Below, one piece after another: positions 1 to 5,347 of a DNA stretch of 8,166 bases. Made by a program: the position numbers and the translations under genes. Under the pieces are notes generated by a model. It was not told the DNA's origin. It searched no databases and worked only from the letters and a program-made list of their open reading frames with translations. The stretch is from contig JAQVGK010000136.1 in assembly GCA_028696755.1 (NCBI GenBank), forward strand, positions 1-8,166, written 5' to 3'. Source of the DNA: Bacteroidales bacterium (lineage in GTDB: Bacteria > Bacteroidota > Bacteroidia > Bacteroidales > ML635J-15). Position 1 is the first letter of the stretch, and each line of letters opens with the position of its first letter.

Positions 1-1528
1 GGATCTGGGTTTTGAAAAGTTCGATATTCTGTCGCAGCGTGGTTTGGGGCATATCCGCGATTGGGTAGAAATTGTTTCTGCAAATCAGAATGTGGAAATT
101 GATATTCGCGAAGTTGAGAATTTTAAGCGCGATGATAAAGTAAACAGGTTTCTCGCTACAGGAAATACTATCGGCTGTTTTTATATCGAGAGTCCTGCCA
201 TGCGTGGCATTATTACAAAACTTGACTGTCAGGATTATCTTACTTTGGTAGCAGCAAGCTCAATTATTAGTCCTGGCGTTGCAAAGTCGGGAATGATGAA
301 GGAGTACATTGTTCGCTACAACAATCCTGGAAGTTTTAAGTATCTGCATCCAGTAATGGAGGAGCAGCTTGGCGAAACTTACGGTGTGATGGTTTATCAG
401 GAGGATGTTCTTAAGGTTTGCCATCATTATGCAGGAATGGATTTGGCCGATGCTGATGTTTTGCGGCGAGCGATGAGCGGTAAATTTCGTTCGCGTACAG
501 AGTTTGATAAAATCCGTGATAAGTTTTTTGAGTTGTGCCAACAGCAGAACCGTCCCGAGGACATTAGTCTTGAACTTTGGCGACAGATAGAGTCTTTTGC
601 AGGATACTCTTTCTCGAAAGCACATTCGGCATCGTATGCTGTAGAATCGTACCAGAGTTTGTATCTCAAAACTTATTATCCGCTAGAGTTTATGACGGCA
701 GTAATAAATAATTTTGGCGGGTTTTATCAAACATGGGTTTATTTTCATGAGGCAAGTAGGTTAGGAGCGACTATAAATCTACCTTGCATAAACGATGGCG
801 ATTATCTTACAACAATTAAAGGCAAGGATATTTTTGTGGGATTTATTCATATTCAGAGTTTGGAGCAGGCTGTGGTGAATCAAATTCTGCGGGAGCGTGA
901 TACAAATGGTCGTTTTCTTAGTTTTGATGATTTCCTTCATCGTTGTCAGGTTCCGGACGAGCAATTGAATATCCTTATCCGTACAGGTGCATTTCGCTTT
1001 ACAGGTTTTGGCAAGGCAGAGCTTATGTGGAAATCGGTAATGCGTAAGTCGGAGCATAAAAAGGCTGTTTTTGCTGTTCAGAAAAAGCTTTTTTCGGTGG
1101 CCGAGCCAGTTTACACTTTACCCGAACTTATTAGTTCGCCACTCGAAGATACTTACGACGAAATAGAACTGATTGGTTTTCCGGTGAGTATGAGTTTTTT
1201 CGATTTGCTGCAAACAAAATATCGTGGCGAGGTTAAGTTTAAGGACATGCACAAACTGGAAGGAAAGCAGGTGCGAATGCTGGGAGTTTTTGCTACTCTT
1301 AAGTATGTGCGCACCAGCAAAGGCGAGATTATGAATTTTATTACCTGGATAGATTCCGATGGCGGCTTTTTCGATTCGGTACATTTTCCCGATTCAATCA
1401 AAGAATATCCATTTCGCGGTGCTGGTGTTTATTTACTGCTTGGAATCGTTGATGTCGAATTTGGTTATCCAGTTCTGCGTGCACAAAAAATGGCGCGAAT
1501 GCCGTTTTTGGCTGATCCGAGGGAGTAG
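1..1528 (+). CDS. dnaE: DNA polymerase III alpha subunit family protein (DnaE), C-terminal part, 5' end outside window
   Basis: The reading frame is open from base 2 and gives 508 residues before TAG at 1526-1528; a TTG at 44 is internal, not a start. The catalytic palm aspartates lie upstream, outside the window. Visible in order are the end of the fingers (FDILSQRGLGHI near 20-55), the family motif YGVMVYQEDVLKV, the segment SFSKAHSASYAVESYQSLYL with the following KTYYPLEFM, a helix-hairpin-helix region (FDDFLHRCQVPDEQLNILI), and an OB fold starting near EGKQVRMLGVFATLKYV. A QKKLF pentapeptide at 1079-1093, between the HhH and the OB fold, sits where DnaE carries its beta-clamp binding motif. 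The protein stops about 15 residues after the OB fold (LPFLADPRE-like end), so the tau-binding domain of E. coli-type replicative DnaE is absent. I infer the short accessory/translesion form (DnaE2/ImuC-like) common as a second copy in Bacteroidota. The family is certain; the subtype is not. It converges on the minus-strand gene ending at 1563. Confidence 0.93.
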   Translation, partial: DLGFEKFDILSQRGLGHIRDWVEIVSANQNVEIDIREVENFKRDDKVNRFLATGNTIGCFYIESPAMRGIITKLDCQDYLTLVAASSIISPGVAKSGMMKEYIVRYNNPGSFKYLHPVMEEQLGETYGVMVYQEDVLKVCHHYAGMDLADADVLRRAMSGKFRSRTEFDKIRDKFFELCQQQNRPEDISLELWRQIESFAGYSFSKAHSASYAVESYQSLYLKTYYPLEFMTAVINNFGGFYQTWVYFHEASRLGATINLPCINDGDYLTTIKGKDIFVGFIHIQSLEQAVVNQILRERDTNGRFLSFDDFLHRCQVPDEQLNILIRTGAFRFTGFGKAELMWKSVMRKSEHKKAVFAVQKKLFSVAEPVYTLPELISSPLEDTYDEIELIGFPVSMSFFDLLQTKYRGEVKFKDMHKLEGKQVRMLGVFATLKYVRTSKGEIMNFITWIDSDGGFFDSVHFPDSIKEYPFRGAGVYLLLGIVDVEFGYPVLRAQKMARMPFLADPRE

Positions 1529-1536
1529 GAGGGACT

Positions 1537-1549
1537 GACCTGTCAGGTC
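1537..1549. repeat. Short palindrome GACCTG-T-CAGGTC between convergent genes
   Basis: GACCTG at 1537-1542 and CAGGTC at 1544-1549 form a perfect inverted repeat around a single T. It lies in the 34-bp gap between the dnaE stop and the stop of the opposing gene. A partly similar block, ACTGGCAGG, follows at 1553-1561. From general knowledge, ACCTG(T/A)CAGGT palindromes are very common between genes in Bacteroidota, so this is probably one copy of that dispersed family. It has no T-run beside it and is too tight to be a convincing terminator by itself. Confidence 0.55.
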
Positions 1550-1562
1550 GAGACTGGCAGGA

Positions 1563-2018
1563 TTATAAATTATGGCCTGCCAAATACGATTGATAAAGGT
1601 ATTCGGGACTTTCGTAATAAATACTGCTATTAAAATCCTCAATTTCTCTTGAAAGCCACGAATTGTAGACTTCAATTAAAGATTCAATCAAAGGCTTATT
1701 TCCCTTTTTTGCGACCTTAATAATTAGTCTTTTGTGAACTTTTCCAATGTCCCAATGTGTTGGTATTGCATATTTTGCATCTGAGATATTGTCGAATTCT
1801 CCATCCCTGATTTTATGTTTCTCGATAAGTTCAGCTGTTAGTTTATCCATGTTTTCGTTGTGATAAATATCGGCTAAATCAAAAATATGCTGTAAGTCAT
1901 TTCTTCCAATAGCATTTACAATAACATTTCTGTGATTATTTGTTTTTCTGCCAATGTATTCGATAAGGGAACATAAGAAAAACAGATTATTTGAGTCTTT
2001 ATCTTCTCTTCCTATCAT
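1563..2018 (-). CDS. Uncharacterised 151-residue partner of the DUF3990 protein
   Basis: The product is 151 residues, soluble and mostly helical in appearance, with no signal peptide or membrane segment. I cannot name its family with confidence. Its first half begins with a helix, NNLFFLCSLIEYIGRKT (10-26), then NVIVNAIG (31-38) and DLQHIFDLADIYHNE (41-55). This N-terminal style recalls small DUF3791-type proteins often found next to DUF3990 genes, but it is not a clear match. A conserved-looking core, YAIPTHWDIGKVHKRLI (83-99), and an acidic aromatic C-terminus (SSIYYESPEYLYQSYLAG, 131-148) follow. The ATG start at 2018 lies inside the upstream gene, whose stop is at 1999, giving a 20-base overlap in a different frame. 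This implies one mRNA and translational coupling, and no separate Shine-Dalgarno is evident. The gene is AT-rich compared with dnaE. A role as antitoxin, immunity protein or substrate-binding partner of the DUF3990 protein is inference from the arrangement only. Confidence 0.8.
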   Translation of the reverse strand: MIGREDKDSNNLFFLCSLIEYIGRKTNNHRNVIVNAIGRNDLQHIFDLADIYHNENMDKLTAELIEKHKIRDGEFDNISDAKYAIPTHWDIGKVHKRLIIKVAKKGNKPLIESLIEVYNSWLSREIEDFNSSIYYESPEYLYQSYLAGHNL

Positions 2019-2472
2019 TGTTGCTAATATTTTTGGATTGTATGAAATTTATTGTTTCTAATGCTTTGTTGGTACAAAAACTGACTTGATGAGTAGGGTG
2101 TTTAAATTTGGCCAAAACCCAAAACTGCTCACGATTAATTATTCCGTCAATAAAATCGGAAATATAATTGTAAATTTGATCATTAGCCATTGCACCAATT
2201 ACAATATCATAATTATGTTTTCCTCCCGAACGGCACTCAACAATAAAATCAAGCCATTCTTCAGTCATTTCTTCAAAAATAAGCATATTTAGTGTTTCGT
2301 CTGGAGTGTACTCATAGATAGAAACCACTGAGGTGTCATATCGGCTTGCCCAACGTACTGCTTGTTCCTCTATTTTTGTGCAATAAAAGCCTTCGCCAAA
2401 GTCCTTTGGAAATTTGCTAATTATAATTTCAGGCTTTTCAATTGCAGTAAATCCTCCATGAAATACTTTCAT
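1999..2472 (-). CDS. DUF3990 domain protein, ADP-ribosyltransferase-like
   Basis: The 157-residue product is a full-length DUF3990 domain. Recognisable family landmarks are the N-terminal KVFHGGF (H5), KDFGEGFYCT (23-32), QAVRWASRY (37-45), EEWLDFIVECR (71-81), YDIVIGAMANDQIYNYI (88-104) and HQVSFCTNKALETINF (128-143). As I recall, DUF3990 has been grouped with ADP-ribosyltransferase folds. By that reading H5, Y30 and a polar residue near Q129 would be the H-Y-[E/Q] positions that hold NAD, but this is inference. The ATG at 2472 is chosen because the domain starts at once with MKVFHGG; an in-frame TTG at 2490 would add only six non-conserved residues. No signal peptide is present, so it should be cytoplasmic. 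It is first in a two-gene cassette and its stop overlaps the next gene by 20 bases. The substrate is unknown. Family confidence is high; enzymatic activity and any toxin role are unproven. Confidence 0.88.
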   Translation of the reverse strand: MKVFHGGFTAIEKPEIIISKFPKDFGEGFYCTKIEEQAVRWASRYDTSVVSIYEYTPDETLNMLIFEEMTEEWLDFIVECRSGGKHNYDIVIGAMANDQIYNYISDFIDGIINREQFWVLAKFKHPTHQVSFCTNKALETINFIQSKNISNNDRKRR

Positions 2473-2487
2473 TTGTTTTATTTTTAA

Positions 2488-2495
2488 CAAAAATA
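2488..2495 (-). promoter_or_regulatory. Possible Bacteroidota -7 promoter box upstream of the DUF3990 gene
   Basis: On the minus strand TATTTTTG matches the Bacteroidota -7 consensus TAnnTTTG exactly and lies 15 bases before the ATG at 2472. A TTTG that could act as the -33 element ends 25 bases further upstream (near 2521), which is longer than the usual spacing. The leader would be only about 8-10 bases. AT-rich sequence makes chance matches likely, so this is tentative. Confidence 0.3.
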
Positions 2496-2663
2496 CGAAA
2501 AAATAATATTATGCGAAATACAAACTCAATTGCGGAATTATTTTATCACAAACAATAAGTAAAAAATGGAAAATCTAATAGCTAGAAATGTGTACATTTA
2601 TTAGCATAAAGCTTTTTCTATGTGATTCTATTTATCAAATTTATTTTCTTTCACTGATAATTT

Positions 2664-3596
2664 TTAGTTAATTTGAAGAACTGAATTTCTATACTCATCC
2701 ACAATCTCCCTCAAAATTTCACCAGCCGGCTCAATTTTATTTATCATTGCAGCGACCTGACCAATTTCGAGTTCTCCGTTTTCGGTGTCGCCTTCGAACA
2801 TTCCAAGGCGAGAGCGACCAGAGCCCAGCAATTCGAGAAGCTCTTCTTTTGAAGCACATGCTTTTTCTTTTTGTTGAACTTGTTCGAAAAATTTGTTTTT
2901 AAGTAATCTTACTGCAATTAAATCTTTGAGTGTTAGGAATGTGTCGCCATCACCACTCTCAATAATTTTTTGTTTAAATAATTCGTGAGCCGAAGATTCT
3001 ATGGACGCAGCGAATCGAGATCCTATTTGTACTCCTTGTGCGCCAAGACAAAATGCAGCAGCCATAGCTTTTCCTGATGCAATTCCTCCAGCTGCGATAA
3101 CTGGTATTGATACTGCTTCAGCAATCATCGGAATAAGTACCATAGTTGTAGTTTCTTCTTTACCATTATGTCCACCTGCTTCGAAACCTTCGGCAACAAT
3201 AGCATCAACGCCAGCTGCTTCGCATTTTTGAGCCGATTTAAGATTTGCTACAACATGAGCCACTTTTATTCCGTGAGATTGTAATAAGCTTGTATATTTT
3301 GCTGGATTACCTGCTGAAGTAAAAACTACAGGAACTTTCTCTTCAATTACAATTTTTATAAACTCATCAGCATGGCTAAAAATCAAAGGAATGTTTACAC
3401 CAAATGGTTTGTCTGTCGCTGCTTTACATTTTCGAATATGCTCAGTCAGTATTTCTGGATTCATAGATCCTGAGCCGATGAGTCCAAGTCCACCCGCATT
3501 GCTTACTGCAGATGCGAGTTTCCATCCGCTGCACCAAATCATACCACCTTGAATGATTGGGTATTGGATTTTGAAAAGTTGTGTTGTTTTGTTCAT
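2664..3596 (-). CDS. FMN-dependent nitronate monooxygenase / FabK-type enoyl-ACP reductase family protein
   Basis: The 310-residue TIM-barrel flavoprotein has its N-terminal strand and FMN contact at YPIIQGGM (12-19), AGGLGLIGSGS at 34-44, FGVNIPL at 65-71, the family signature AEGFEAGGHNG (135-145, with H143 the probable catalytic histidine), the phosphate-binding strand PVIAAGGIASG (165-175) and GAQGVQIGSRF (185-195). Length and motifs fit both nitronate monooxygenases, which oxidise toxic alkyl nitronates, and FabK, which reduces enoyl-ACP with NAD(P)H in the last step of fatty acid elongation. The AEG-x-EAGGH signature is shared by the two, so sequence alone does not decide between them. 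It lies more than 180 bp from the genes on both sides and appears to be transcribed alone. It is not contiguous with the beta-oxidation genes, so a direct link to them is not supported. The ATG at 3596 fits the conserved N-terminus; there is no strong Shine-Dalgarno. Confidence 0.88.
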   Translation of the reverse strand: MNKTTQLFKIQYPIIQGGMIWCSGWKLASAVSNAGGLGLIGSGSMNPEILTEHIRKCKAATDKPFGVNIPLIFSHADEFIKIVIEEKVPVVFTSAGNPAKYTSLLQSHGIKVAHVVANLKSAQKCEAAGVDAIVAEGFEAGGHNGKEETTTMVLIPMIAEAVSIPVIAAGGIASGKAMAAAFCLGAQGVQIGSRFAASIESSAHELFKQKIIESGDGDTFLTLKDLIAVRLLKNKFFEQVQQKEKACASKEELLELLGSGRSRLGMFEGDTENGELEIGQVAAMINKIEPAGEILREIVDEYRNSVLQIN

Positions 3597-3608
3597 ATTA
3601 TTTGTTTT

Positions 3609-3638
3609 AGGCTAAGGCTGAGGCTAAGGCTAAGGAGG
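3609..3638. repeat. Tandem hexamer AGGCTA, about five units
   Basis: The units are AGGCTA, AGGCTG, AGGCTA, AGGCTA and a degenerate AGGAGG, head to tail from 3609 to 3638. The array is 13 bases upstream of the start codon of the flavoprotein gene at 3596, so it would be transcribed as TAGCCT/CAGCCT units in that gene's leader. Hexamer repeats can change copy number by slippage without affecting a reading frame here. No coding potential is seen. Confidence 0.75.
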
Positions 3639-3674
3639 CATTGTGCAGGGTTTTAGCTTAGTGCAGCCTTTTTT
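3614..3674 (+). other. Terminator-like hairpin built partly from the hexamer array
   Basis: AAGGCTG at 3614-3620 can pair with CAGCCTT at 3664-3670, and inside it CTAAG at 3624-3628 pairs with CTTAG at 3657-3661. The right arm runs into six T residues (3669-3674), which has the form of a plus-strand intrinsic terminator. No plus-strand gene lies upstream for about 2 kb, so that use is doubtful. In the minus-strand transcript it would be a leader structure. The loop is long and the stem interrupted. Confidence 0.3.
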
Positions 3675-3712
3675 GTTAGTAATTCTCTTGTTATATTTGT
3701 TATTCATTATTG

Positions 3713-3737
3713 CCGTGCATAGGTTAACCTGGCACGG
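3713..3737. repeat. 25-bp imperfect palindrome centred on AGGTTAACCT
   Basis: The arms CCGTGC (3713-3718) and GCACGG (3732-3737) flank a perfect 10-bp palindrome AGGTTAACCT (3721-3730), with AT on one side and G on the other as the only interruption. It could form a cruciform or serve as a dimeric protein site. It directly abuts the dispersed-repeat-like element that starts at 3737, so the two may form one composite unit. Confidence 0.6.
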
Positions 3738-3763
3738 TCATCGCGAACGGAGTGAAGCGATTT
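3737..3763. repeat. GTCATTGCGAG-type dispersed intergenic repeat (one copy)
   Basis: The sequence GTCATCGCGAACGGAGTGAAGCGATT closely resembles the GTCATTGCGAG(N)GAGCGAAGCAATC element that I know as a recurrent intergenic repeat in many bacterial genomes. ATCGC (3740-3744) and GCGAT (3757-3761) form its inverted ends. Both arms carry the same compensatory change (T-A to C-G) relative to the usual ATTGC/GCAAT, so pairing is kept. It sits 18-45 bases downstream of the DJ-1 gene's stop. Confidence 0.6.
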
Positions 3764-3780
3764 GTTAGAACCTGCAGAAT

Positions 3781-4401
3781 TTATATATGCACGTCAGCAA
3801 CATCTCCGAACTTTTTATTCCATTTCTCAAATCCCATTAATTGCCTAACTCTATTCTCATTTTTTTCTGATGTTAAAATTTGCAGTAGCGTAAAAGCTAC
3901 ATCAATTGCAGTTGATGGACCACAAGATGTAATAATGTTTTCATCTACAACTAAAATATTTTCTTGAATATTTACTCCATAATCTTTTAGTGTGTTTATT
4001 CTCACAGGATTTGGATAAGTTGTTGCATTTTTACCTTTTAGAATCCCGCTTTTACCCAAAGAAAGTGCTGCAACACAGATACTTGCAATAGGTTTGTTTT
4101 GATTTCTAAACTCGCGAATCAAATTTAAGAATCTTTCATCATACGCATCTTTGTAAAAGCCATATTGTTCGAATCCTCCCGGAATGGCTAATGCGTCAAA
4201 ATCCTTAGTGTTTATTTCATCAATCGTAAATTCAGCGATTAATTTCTGTCCAAACGAACTATTTACTTCTTTTGTTAGAGCGCAACTCGAAAGGGTAGTA
4301 GATTTATCGCCTTCAACTAAATTCCACCCAAAAACATCAATAAATGCAGATGCTTCGAAAGGCTCAAAACCATTGGCAAGAAGAAGAAGAACTTTTTTCA
4401 T
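3781..4401 (-). CDS. DJ-1/PfpI family protein (class I glutamine amidotransferase-like)
   Basis: The 206-residue product covers a whole DJ-1/ThiJ/PfpI domain. The N-terminal strand MKKVLLLLANGFEPFEA carries E16 at the position of the DJ-1 glutamate that contacts the reactive cysteine. LAIPGGFEQYGF (71-82) is the family's PGG loop. The nucleophile elbow ASICVAA (106-112) supplies C109, and SCGPSTAIDVAF (159-170) is the conserved C-terminal helix entry. Where human DJ-1 has its histidine (THP) this protein has TYP (128-130), so the third active-site position differs, as it does in several bacterial branches. Members act variously as glyoxalases/deglycases, chaperones or peptidases, and the exact reaction cannot be read here. 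It is 42 bp downstream of the alkylation-repair gene in the same direction, so the two are probably co-transcribed, which fits a shared role in chemical damage defence (inference). No signal peptide is seen; it is cytoplasmic. Confidence 0.9.
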   Translation of the reverse strand: MKKVLLLLANGFEPFEASAFIDVFGWNLVEGDKSTTLSSCALTKEVNSSFGQKLIAEFTIDEINTKDFDALAIPGGFEQYGFYKDAYDERFLNLIREFRNQNKPIASICVAALSLGKSGILKGKNATTYPNPVRINTLKDYGVNIQENILVVDENIITSCGPSTAIDVAFTLLQILTSEKNENRVRQLMGFEKWNKKFGDVADVHI

Positions 4402-4443
4402 TTTCCGGGCATTAGATTTTTAATAAATTGTGATTATCGTTTT

Positions 4444-5151
4444 CTAGCATCTCGCTGTTTTTCTCTTTTTCCCAACTTTTCCAGCAACTTCAATTTTAGT
4501 AATGTAATCAGTTGCTAGTGGAACTTTGCAAGCTGTTCCGTCCATGATTACATTAACAATACCTATTTTTTTTGCAATGTCTTTAGCTTTTGGGTTTAAT
4601 TCTTTTACATGTGTCCCAATTGCTATCACAAATCCGTTCATAACATATCGAACACGATTTTGAGCATTGTGTATATTCTCAGCTACATAGTCTAAAAGTT
4701 GGGAATACTTATTTATGTCAAGTTTTAAATCATCGTTAACTGCTGCAAAATATGCTAGAGTTGCCCATCCTGCTGAGGCTGTTGTTTCTTTTTCGGATTT
4801 TATCCAATTTAATCCTATTTCAAATCCAAAGCTAGTTTCGGCAGCTACCCACGGAACAGCATATTCGCTAATCCAACTCCAATAAGCCATGTCGACCCAT
4901 TTGTTAAGCTGCTCCTCCGTAATTTTTGTTTCATCAGCCATTAAACCAGCTAAATACATTGCATCAAAATTTCCCGTTGCAAAAAGTTGAATCGAGAGTT
5001 CGTGATTCTTCTTGGTCTTTTTAAGAATCTTTTTCATATCTTCGACCTTAACTCCAAAGAGAGGTTCTTTTGCACCATGTTTTAGGTATGTTTTTTTTGT
5101 GGTCTCGCTTCCAAACTCTTTTAGTTGGAGCATTATTTCATCAACTGTCAT
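4444..5151 (-). CDS. DNA alkylation repair family protein (HEAT-like, AlkD superfamily)
   Basis: The 235-residue helical protein matches the DNA alkylation repair enzyme family built from HEAT-like repeats. Landmarks are MLQLKEFGSETTKKTYLKHG (7-26), LFGVKVEDMKKI (31-42), the helix pair LSIQLFATGNFDAMYLAGLM (52-71), the AGWATLAYFA segment (127-136), NRVRYVMNGFVIAIGT (165-180) and a C-terminal DGTACKVP (204-211). AlkD itself excises cationic alkylated bases using an aspartate in a WxxxD motif. In this protein the corresponding stretch appears to be AYWSWISEYAVPWV (89-102) and no such aspartate is evident. It therefore belongs to a divergent subfamily whose glycosylase activity is uncertain. The tail is very basic (GKVGKKRKTARC), suitable for nucleic acid contact. 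The ATG at 5151 is only 17 bases past the terminator hairpin at 5168-5200. The DJ-1 gene follows 42 bp downstream. Confidence 0.88.
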   Translation of the reverse strand: MTVDEIMLQLKEFGSETTKKTYLKHGAKEPLFGVKVEDMKKILKKTKKNHELSIQLFATGNFDAMYLAGLMADETKITEEQLNKWVDMAYWSWISEYAVPWVAAETSFGFEIGLNWIKSEKETTASAGWATLAYFAAVNDDLKLDINKYSQLLDYVAENIHNAQNRVRYVMNGFVIAIGTHVKELNPKAKDIAKKIGIVNVIMDGTACKVPLATDYITKIEVAGKVGKKRKTARC

Positions 5152-5167
5152 AACTTAAAGTTTTAAT

Positions 5168-5200
5168 AAAAAAGAGACCAGCTAAGGCTTGATCTCTTTT
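5168..5200 (-). terminator. Rho-independent terminator after the thiolase gene
   Basis: On the minus strand AAAAGAGA and TCTCTTTT pair (5193-5200 with 5170-5177), extended inward by one C-A mismatch, two further pairs and a G-U, closing a small loop. The descending arm ends in six U residues (5173-5168). It lies about 148 bases past the thiolase stop and just before the alkylation-repair start codon, so it should end the beta-oxidation transcript. It could also act as a leaky attenuator for the next gene. Confidence 0.8.
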
Positions 5201-5311
5201 GTTAGTAGTTAGTTTTATATAAAAGTAAGCGGTTGTTGTTAATTTATTAAATTTAGCAATCATTACAGTGCCGAATTTAGAGTCGTCGAGCAGAGTCTTT
5301 TCTGGCAGAAT

Positions 5312-5339
5312 CCACCGATTACCGACCACCGCATACTGA
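5312..5339. repeat. Imperfect 14-bp tandem repeat downstream of the thiolase
   Basis: CCACCGATTACCGA (5312-5325) is followed directly by CCACCGCATACTGA (5326-5339), agreeing at 11 of 14 positions, and the following bases TTACT hint at further decay. It is 8 bases from the thiolase stop codon and in transcribed, non-coding sequence. Degenerate GGTAATCGGT-like arrays of this look are frequent intergenic filler in Bacteroidota (general impression, not tested). The rest of 5201-5347 shows nothing I can identify. Confidence 0.55.
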
Positions 5340-5347
5340 TTACTAGT

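Noticed and set aside
260..669. Two minus-strand frames (121 and 80 codons) inside dnaE
   Set aside because: Antisense shadows of the conserved polymerase region; no recognisable motif.
2086..2292. 68-codon plus-strand frame opposite the DUF3990 gene
   Set aside because: It lies fully within a well-supported gene on the other strand, and the translation has low-complexity, non-protein-like composition.
2473..2663. Possible small RNA or terminator in the spacer between the flavoprotein and DUF3990 genes
   Set aside because: AT-rich sequence with only a short AAAGCTTT palindrome and no convincing stem with a U-run for the gene ending at 2664; I see nothing beyond the tentative promoter box.
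2664..3596. Assigning the flavoprotein to the beta-oxidation operon as a trans-2-enoyl-CoA reductase
   Set aside because: It is separated by two other genes, a terminator and a repeat-rich spacer, and its motifs do not decide between FabK and nitronate monooxygenase.
5141..5329. 62-codon minus-strand frame between the thiolase and the alkylation-repair gene
   Set aside because: It is made of the tandem repeat, the terminator hairpin and spacer sequence, has no family features and overlaps the start of the next gene.
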